From Candidatus Pacearchaeota archaeon (GTDB taxonomy: Archaea > Nanobdellota > Nanobdellia > Pacearchaeales > GW2011-AR1), in contig JAPLXX010000061.1 in assembly GCA_026395855.1 (NCBI GenBank), forward strand, positions 1 to 9,805: a stretch of 9,805 nt of DNA. The letters run 5' to 3'. Positions 6,403 through 9,805 of this stretch are shown piece by piece (the first letter of the stretch is position 1; each line of letters begins with the position of its first letter). The position numbers and the translations under genes were made by a program. The notes under the pieces were generated by a model. That model searched no databases and was not told the DNA's origin. It saw only the letters and a list, made by a program, of their open reading frames with translations.

Positions 6403-7044
6403 ATGGTAGTAAAAGCCTTTAAGAATTTCTTTAAGAGAATATTTTTTAATTTATTTAAAAGCAAAAAAGAGCTGAAGCTCGGATTCTATGGTCCGCCTAA
6501 TGCTGGAAAAACAAGCCTGGCTAACAGAATATGTAAGGACTTTACAGGAGAAGAAATAGGGGCAGTGAGCAAGATTCCGCACGAAACAAGAACTGTTCAG
6601 TTTAAGGAAAAGGTTGAGATAGATTACAAAGGAAAGAAAATGCTTTTCAAGATGATAGATACCCCCGGAATAGCTACTAAAATAGATTACGAAGATTTTC
6701 TGAAATACAGAATGAAGAAGAAAGATGCAAAAATAAGGGCAAAAGAAGCTACCCAAGGTGTTGTTGAAAGCATTAAATGGCTGGATGACATGGATGTTGT
6801 TGTAATTGTCCTTGATGCTACAGAGAATCCATACAATCAGGTAAATCTCACAATAATCGGAAACCTTGTTGCAAGAAATATTCCTGTTTTAATAGTTGCC
6901 AATAAGGTGGATTTAAGAAAAGCCAGCACCAAAAAAATAGAAGAAGCCTTTCCCGAATATGATGTTATTGGCATAAGTGCAAAATACGGCAAAAACCTGG
7001 AGGAGTTTTACGAATCAATTTTTAAGCTTGCAAAAGAAGCCTGA
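6403..7044 (+). CDS. arvA: Era-like small GTPase, ArvA/OapA family
   Basis: The 213-residue GTPase has every G motif: P-loop GPPNAGKTS (30-38), switch region with PHETRT (59-64), DTPG (86-89), NKVD (167-170) and SAK (192-194). The signatures GPPNAGKTSLANRI and PHETR, and the two genes that follow, identify the archaeal OapA family. In Haloferax this protein is origin-associated by location, and it is reported as ArvA, a small GTPase needed for extracellular-vesicle formation. Residues 1-22 form a basic, Phe-rich amphipathic helix (KAFKNFFKRIFFNLFKSKK) that could bind the membrane. Era itself has a KH RNA-binding domain after the GTPase domain; this protein ends right after it, arguing against a ribosome-assembly Era. 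It is followed after 49 bp by arvB. Role in this organism is inferred from family. Confidence 0.85.
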   Translation: MVVKAFKNFFKRIFFNLFKSKKELKLGFYGPPNAGKTSLANRICKDFTGEEIGAVSKIPHETRTVQFKEKVEIDYKGKKMLFKMIDTPGIATKIDYEDFLKYRMKKKDAKIRAKEATQGVVESIKWLDDMDVVVIVLDATENPYNQVNLTIIGNLVARNIPVLIVANKVDLRKASTKKIEEAFPEYDVIGISAKYGKNLEEFYESIFKLAKEA

Positions 7045-7062
7045 TAAAGTAAACATTAAAAA

Positions 7063-7070
7063 CTATATAT
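7063..7070 (+). promoter_or_regulatory. TATA-like element of arvB
   Basis: CTATATAT is centred about 27 nt before the ATG at 7094, in the 49-bp gap after arvA. No Shine-Dalgarno motif precedes the ATG. The gap is very AT-rich (TATATATTCCAAAATATATA), so the exact box is uncertain, and arvB may also be read through from arvA. Confidence 0.4.
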
Positions 7071-7093
7071 TCCAAAATATATAATAAAGAATA

Positions 7094-7495
7094 ATGGTGA
7101 AAAAAATAAGAGGCAAAATTAAAGGTTTCAGCATTCAGTTTCTTCCTTATTCAGAGATAAGAGGGATGGACAGCAACCAGAGAATAAAGAAAATCCTGAA
7201 CATAGTTCTTGACAATAATATTCTTTTTCTTCAGGGAAGGCTTGAACCTGACGAGGAAACCAGATTAATCGGCGATACAATGGTAATGATGGGGCATGTA
7301 AAAAGCTTCAAAGGTGTTGAGCTTGCTGTAATTTCAGGAAATGAAAAAGAAGGATTTTTTGGCAAATTTAGGACAAATCTTGTAAGCGCTATTGCTGGGG
7401 GAGATTTAGGCGCTGTGACAATTATAGGACCTGCAACAATTGTAAAGGAAATAAAAAGAAATCCGAAGAAGATTGAATTGTTGCTTAAAGGGTGA
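7094..7495 (+). CDS. arvB: DUF2073 protein, ArvB/OapB family
   Basis: The 133-residue protein matches the archaeal DUF2073 family by its opening (FSIQFLPYSEIRGMDSNQRI), a middle with ILFLQGRLEPDEE and LIGDTMVMM, and a Gly-rich C-terminal part (SAIAGGDLGAVTIIGPA). It has no signal peptide and no clear membrane helix apart from a mildly hydrophobic C-terminal strand, so it should be cytosolic. The family is found next to the Era-like GTPase and a zinc-ribbon protein in Archaea, and is described as ArvB/OapB. The biochemical role is not known to me; a GTPase partner or regulator is an inference. The C-terminus KRNPKKIELLLKG is encoded a second time, in frame, 72 bp downstream. That gives a 23-codon extension if the TGA were read through or were an error. 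Confidence 0.85.
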   Translation: MVKKIRGKIKGFSIQFLPYSEIRGMDSNQRIKKILNIVLDNNILFLQGRLEPDEETRLIGDTMVMMGHVKSFKGVELAVISGNEKEGFFGKFRTNLVSAIAGGDLGAVTIIGPATIVKEIKRNPKKIELLLKG

Positions 7496-7563
7496 TTTCA
7501 CATATTTTTATTTCATGAAAAATACAGAAGAAATCCGAAGAAGATTGAATTGTTGCTGAAAGG
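7456..7563 (+). repeat. 36-bp direct repeat re-encoding the ArvB C-terminus
   Basis: Bases 7456-7491 and 7528-7563 match at 35 of 36 positions (mismatch at 7486/7558), at an offset of 72 bp, which is exactly 24 codons. The first copy is the end of arvB. The second lies beyond the TGA in the same frame and ends with its own stop, TAA at 7565-7567. Differences inside and just after the repeat are silent (CTT/CTG, GGG/GGA, TGA/TAA). The 36 bp between the copies are not duplicated. Confidence 0.85.
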
Positions 7564-7717
7564 ATAAAAATAATTTTTAATAATAAAACCTGATAATAAA
7601 ATTTTGAATAATAAATTAACTATAGAGTATAAAGCGTTGTCCTATCTTAACATGTATCTTCTATCTCAATAACTTAACACCCATAAACTTTATAATTCTG
7701 TTATACATTATAAAAAA
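7496..7717 (+). other. 222-bp intergenic region between arvB and arvC
   Basis: It holds the second copy of the arvB tail repeat, a T5 run at 7505-7509 that might end the arvB transcript, and the arvC promoter. The middle (about 7570-7680) is AT-rich with no recognisable gene, RNA fold or origin-type repeat, despite the origin-associated name of the neighbouring family. Confidence 0.5.
7689..7696 (+). promoter_or_regulatory. TATA box of arvC
   Basis: TTTATAAT is centred 25 nt before the ATG at 7718, preceded by the purine-rich CATAAAC. No Shine-Dalgarno motif is present. The spacing supports a leaderless mRNA and an independent promoter for arvC. Confidence 0.55.
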
Positions 7718-8149
7718 ATGCCCCATCAATGCGTGAGATGCTCGCGAATAATTCCTGCAGGAAGCAGGGAGATTCTTGAAGGATGCAAAGAATGCAAAAG
7801 CCATTTCTTTTTTTATATCAAAGATGAGCAGCTGAAAAGTATGAGAAACAGAATAGTTGAAATTCCAGAGGATGAAAAAGAGCAGGTTGAAGAAGATATA
7901 AGGGAAATGGTTGGTGTTGAAGACGAGATGACACCTGTTATTCTTGATGTAGAGTCTATAAGAGTTACCGGCGAGGGCAAATTTGAATTAGATATAGCAA
8001 AAATATTCAGAAAAGACCTGCCATTGATATACAAGCTTGAAGAAGGAAAATATATAATAGATTTGGCTTCGACATTAAAGGGAAGCGTGAAAGATTTGAT
8101 TAAAAATCCTGATAAAAAGAGAAGAAAGGCGCGACGCGGAAGAGATTAA
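7718..8149 (+). CDS. arvC: zinc-ribbon protein, ArvC/OapC family
   Basis: The 143-residue protein begins with a treble-clef or ribbon-like zinc site made of CVRC (Cys 5 and 8) and CKEC (Cys 23 and 26), inside MPHQCVRCSRIIPAGS. An acidic, Glu-rich middle follows (IPEDEKEQVEEDI). Then comes a region with VESIRVTGEGKFELDIAKIF and a very basic tail (DKKRRKARRGRD) that could bind nucleic acid or acidic lipid. This matches the conserved archaeal zinc-ribbon protein encoded beside the Era-like GTPase and DUF2073, named OapC or ArvC. Its function is not established to my knowledge. Here it is the last of the trio, separated from arvB by a promoter-bearing gap. It converges on the minus-strand membrane-protein gene with only 55 bp between the stops. 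Confidence 0.85.
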   Translation: MPHQCVRCSRIIPAGSREILEGCKECKSHFFFYIKDEQLKSMRNRIVEIPEDEKEQVEEDIREMVGVEDEMTPVILDVESIRVTGEGKFELDIAKIFRKDLPLIYKLEEGKYIIDLASTLKGSVKDLIKNPDKKRRKARRGRD

Positions 8150-8161
8150 CAAATATTCTTT

Positions 8162-8198
8162 AAAAAATAAAAAAGAAATAGAAAAAATAAATAAAAAA
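8162..8198 (-). terminator. oligo-T terminator of the minus-strand membrane-protein gene
   Basis: Four A6 runs on the plus strand (8162-8167, 8169-8174, 8182-8187, 8193-8198) are four T6 runs in the minus-strand transcript, starting 7 nt after its stop codon. Archaeal polymerases terminate on such U runs without a hairpin. There is no matching T run for the plus-strand arvC transcript in this 55-bp gap. Confidence 0.6.
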
Positions 8199-8204
8199 TT
8201 TATT

Positions 8205-8618
8205 TTAAGCGAAAGCTTTCTTTACTTCGGTATTAAACCAAAGATATCCTCCCATAATTCCCTGAACAATAATTACAAATAAATCGCTTAAAATATTTCC
8301 ACCATGAAGCATAAACCAGAATATTGCGAGAATTCCCAGGCAGGATAAAACTATTGCAGCAACTCTTGCCCACAATCTTGCTTTCCACAATCCTCTTCCT
8401 ATAAATATTGCAAGAACCCCCATAGCCAATGAGATAAGTCCTGCAGCAATAAATAAGCCTGCACCAATCATTCCTAGCCCAATAGCACTTAACCATGAAC
8501 CAACTAACCCTGCTCCGACCATAAGCCCTAAACCGAGAATTATTCCCACAACAGCTCCTATATAGTATAGGATAGATATTACCTTTACTCCTGTTGGAAC
8601 ATTTTTTTCTACAACCAT
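8205..8618 (-). CDS. four-helix integral membrane protein of unknown function
   Basis: The 137-residue product is predicted to cross the membrane four times: about residues 12-37 (VISILYYIGAVVGIILGLGL...), 42-74, 83-103 and 111-130. Short loops carry conserved-looking motifs: PTGVK before helix 1, GRGLWKARLWAR between helices 2 and 3, and a final FNTEVKKAF. This resembles a small membrane-protein type common in archaeal genomes. I cannot name the family, and no transport or catalytic motif is visible. Unlike its neighbours it has a strong Shine-Dalgarno site, so it is translated from a leadered mRNA. It is divergent from the CCA-adding enzyme gene and convergent with arvC, so it is not in the arv transcription unit. 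Confidence 0.75.
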   Translation of the reverse strand: MVVEKNVPTGVKVISILYYIGAVVGIILGLGLMVGAGLVGSWLSAIGLGMIGAGLFIAAGLISLAMGVLAIFIGRGLWKARLWARVAAIVLSCLGILAIFWFMLHGGNILSDLFVIIVQGIMGGYLWFNTEVKKAFA

Positions 8619-8621
8619 TTT

Positions 8622-8630
8622 TCACCTCCT
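8622..8630 (-). promoter_or_regulatory. strong Shine-Dalgarno site of the minus-strand membrane-protein gene
   Basis: On the minus strand AGGAGGTGA ends 3 nt before the ATG at 8618-8616, with GGAGG six nt from it. This is a near-complete complement of the usual archaeal 16S rRNA 3' end and fixes the start codon. No comparable site is seen before any other gene in the window. Confidence 0.8.
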
Positions 8631-8680
8631 TTCATGCTTTATCTTTTTTAATAAAAGACAAAAATATTAAGAAAAACCAA

Positions 8681-8688
8681 TATAAAAA
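8681..8688 (-). promoter_or_regulatory. candidate TATA box of the minus-strand membrane-protein gene
   Basis: The minus strand reads TTTTTATA here. A start about 25 nt downstream (near 8659) would give a leader of roughly 40 nt containing the Shine-Dalgarno site. Other AT-rich matches lie closer to the gene, so the assignment is tentative. Confidence 0.35.
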
Positions 8689-8725
8689 GGTGCCTATGGC
8701 TGAAAATGCTTTTTTCTCAATAACC

Positions 8726-8733
8726 TTATAAAT
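8726..8733 (+). promoter_or_regulatory. TATA box of the CCA-adding enzyme gene
   Basis: TTATAAAT, preceded by ACC, is centred about 25 nt before the ATG at 8754, the leaderless distance. AGAATAAAC immediately before the ATG also occurs at the predicted start site of the 3740 gene, marking it as a likely initiator context. Confidence 0.55.
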
Positions 8734-8753
8734 ATTCTTGGATTAGAATAAAC

Positions 8754-9805
8754 ATGGCTGAAATAAAAAAGAATATTAATTCTGTTCTGAAAGAAGTTTT
8801 GCTTTTGGCTAAGCCTTCTGAAAAAGAAATGAAAGAAATAAAGGAAAAACTGCAGAATTTCCTGAAAAAAACAGAGCAAAGCAAGAGAAAATGCAGAATA
8901 AATGCAGATATTTTTGTTGGCGGAAGCTTTGCAAAAAAGACTATTATAAAAAAAGATTCTTATGACATAGATATTTTCATAAGATTTGACAAAAAATACA
9001 AAGATGAACTTCTTTCCAACTTAACAGAAAAAATGCTTGCAGGCGAGAGGGCTGTGCGGGTTCACGGCTCGCGGGATTATTTTAAAATTTCTACTTCAAA
9101 TAACCTTTTTTTTGAAATTGTTCCTGTAAAATTCGTTAAAAATCCCAAAGAAGCTGAGAATATTACAGATCTTTCTTATTCTCATGTAAATTATATTAAA
9201 AGAAAAGTAAAGTCTGAAAGGATTCTGGATGAAATACTGCTTGCAAAAGCTTTTTGCTATGCAAATGGGGTTTATGGCGCAGAATCCTATGTCAGCGGAT
9301 TTTCAGGATATGCTCTGGAGCTGCTGATATATCATTACAAGGGCTTTATCAAATTTTTAAAAGAAATAACAAAAGTTAATATAAAAAATAAAATAATAAT
9401 TGATATTGAAAAATCACATAAAAATAAAAATCACATCCTGATTGACATAAATGAGGCAAAGCTGAAATCTCCGATAATCCTCATTGACCCGACATATAAG
9501 CAGAGAAATGTGCTTGCAGCGCTTTCTGAAGAAACTTTCAAGAATTTCCAGAAATCATGCACAGCATTCCTGAAAAAACCTTCTATTGATTTCTTTAGAC
9601 AGAAAGTTATCAACATAGAAAAACTGAAAAAAGAAGCTAAAAATAAAGGTTATGAATTTATATTATTACAATTAACAACAGCTAAACAGGAAGGGGATAT
9701 TGCAGGAAGCAAGCTTTTGAAATTTCACAGGCATTTGAAAGACGAACTTTCGAAATTTTTTGACATAAAAGCGAAAGGATTTGAATACTCAAACAAGAAA
9801 ACAGC
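8754..9805 (+). CDS. cca: class I (archaeal) CCA-adding tRNA nucleotidyltransferase, 3' end cut by window
   Basis: The 350 visible residues are most of an enzyme that adds or repairs the CCA end of tRNA using CTP and ATP. The nucleotidyltransferase signature is at 56-73: GGSFAKKT, then DSYDIDIF, placing two metal-binding carboxylates at Asp71 and Asp73. A third probable one is Glu121 in FEIVPVKF, where family members often have Asp. Further family signs are the TDLSYSHVNYI block and VYGAE...GFSGYALELL. The archaeal family is usually about 440 residues, so roughly 90 C-terminal residues lie beyond the window. The stretch HGSRDYF replaces the usual HPY-type segment, so a related DPANN nucleotidyltransferase of different substrate cannot be excluded. 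The leaderless start at 8754 is supported by the TATA spacing. Confidence 0.85.
   Translation, partial: MAEIKKNINSVLKEVLLLAKPSEKEMKEIKEKLQNFLKKTEQSKRKCRINADIFVGGSFAKKTIIKKDSYDIDIFIRFDKKYKDELLSNLTEKMLAGERAVRVHGSRDYFKISTSNNLFFEIVPVKFVKNPKEAENITDLSYSHVNYIKRKVKSERILDEILLAKAFCYANGVYGAESYVSGFSGYALELLIYHYKGFIKFLKEITKVNIKNKIIIDIEKSHKNKNHILIDINEAKLKSPIILIDPTYKQRNVLAALSEETFKNFQKSCTAFLKKPSIDFFRQKVINIEKLKKEAKNKGYEFILLQLTTAKQEGDIAGSKLLKFHRHLKDELSKFFDIKAKGFEYSNKKT

Noticed and set aside
6403..7044. Calling the GTPase a ribosome-assembly Era
   Set aside because: The protein ends after the G domain and lacks the C-terminal KH domain. Its neighbours are the OapB and OapC families.
7496..7717. Possible replication origin, given the origin-associated name of the trio
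   Set aside because: No repeated origin-recognition boxes, G-strings or orc1/cdc6 gene are visible. AT-richness alone is ordinary here.
33..8742. 13-bp match AAATATTCTTGGA at 33-45 and 8730-8742
   Set aside because: A match of this length in AT-rich DNA is unremarkable, and the contexts differ (gene end against promoter).
8696..8763. ATGGCTGAAA occurring at 8696 and again at the cca start 8754
   Set aside because: The first copy opens an 11-codon frame with poor TATA spacing. The match is 10 bp only and flanking sequence is unrelated, so a duplicated start is not supported.
9431..9616. Minus-strand frame opposite the CCA-adding enzyme
   Set aside because: It is fully antisense to a recognised enzyme with no independent support.

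Overview
The window most likely comes from a DPANN-type archaeon (Woesearchaeota/Pacearchaeota-like), although this is inferred from gene content and not from a marker-gene phylogeny. Supporting signs are: AT-rich DNA with leaderless genes whose TATA boxes lie about 25 nt before the ATG; a class I (archaeal) CCA-adding enzyme; the archaeal trio of Era-like GTPase, DUF2073 protein and zinc-ribbon protein (OapABC/ArvABC); and large exported proteins built from Cys-rich repeats of a kind I associate with DPANN and CPR genomes. No tRNA, rRNA, CRISPR array, transposase or insertion sequence was found.

Layout. Bases 1-60 are probably the tail of a gene that begins outside the window. From 119 to 3565 a TATA promoter drives two coupled surface-protein genes: a 145-residue membrane-anchored Cys-rich protein and a 980-residue Cys-rich modular protein (signal peptide, at least five repeat classes, Ig-like segment, C-terminal LPFFG-plus-membrane-helix anchor). 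From 3651 to 6349 a second promoter containing the same 14-bp core, followed by a GC-rich leader with mutually exclusive hairpins, drives an 869-residue single-pass glycoprotein-like protein with a PKD domain and a cytosolic helical tail. From 6373 to 8149 lie arvA, arvB and arvC, each with its own TATA box at the leaderless distance. The end of arvB is followed by an in-frame 36-bp direct repeat that re-encodes its C-terminus. On the minus strand (8205-8618) is a four-helix membrane protein with the only strong Shine-Dalgarno site in the window and four T6 terminator tracts behind it. The CCA-adding enzyme starts at 8754 and runs off the window end.

How the genes may work together. The first half encodes cell-envelope components: a short anchored protein, a long disulfide-rich stalk or adhesin, and a glycoprotein spanning the membrane. 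The second half encodes a small GTPase with a basic amphipathic N-terminus and its two conserved partners. In Haloferax that GTPase is reported to drive extracellular-vesicle formation, and earlier work named the trio for its location near a replication origin. The combination suggests an envelope/vesiculation neighbourhood in a probably host-dependent archaeon. The functional link between the surface proteins and the GTPase trio is inference from proximity only. The CCA enzyme looks like an unrelated housekeeping neighbour.
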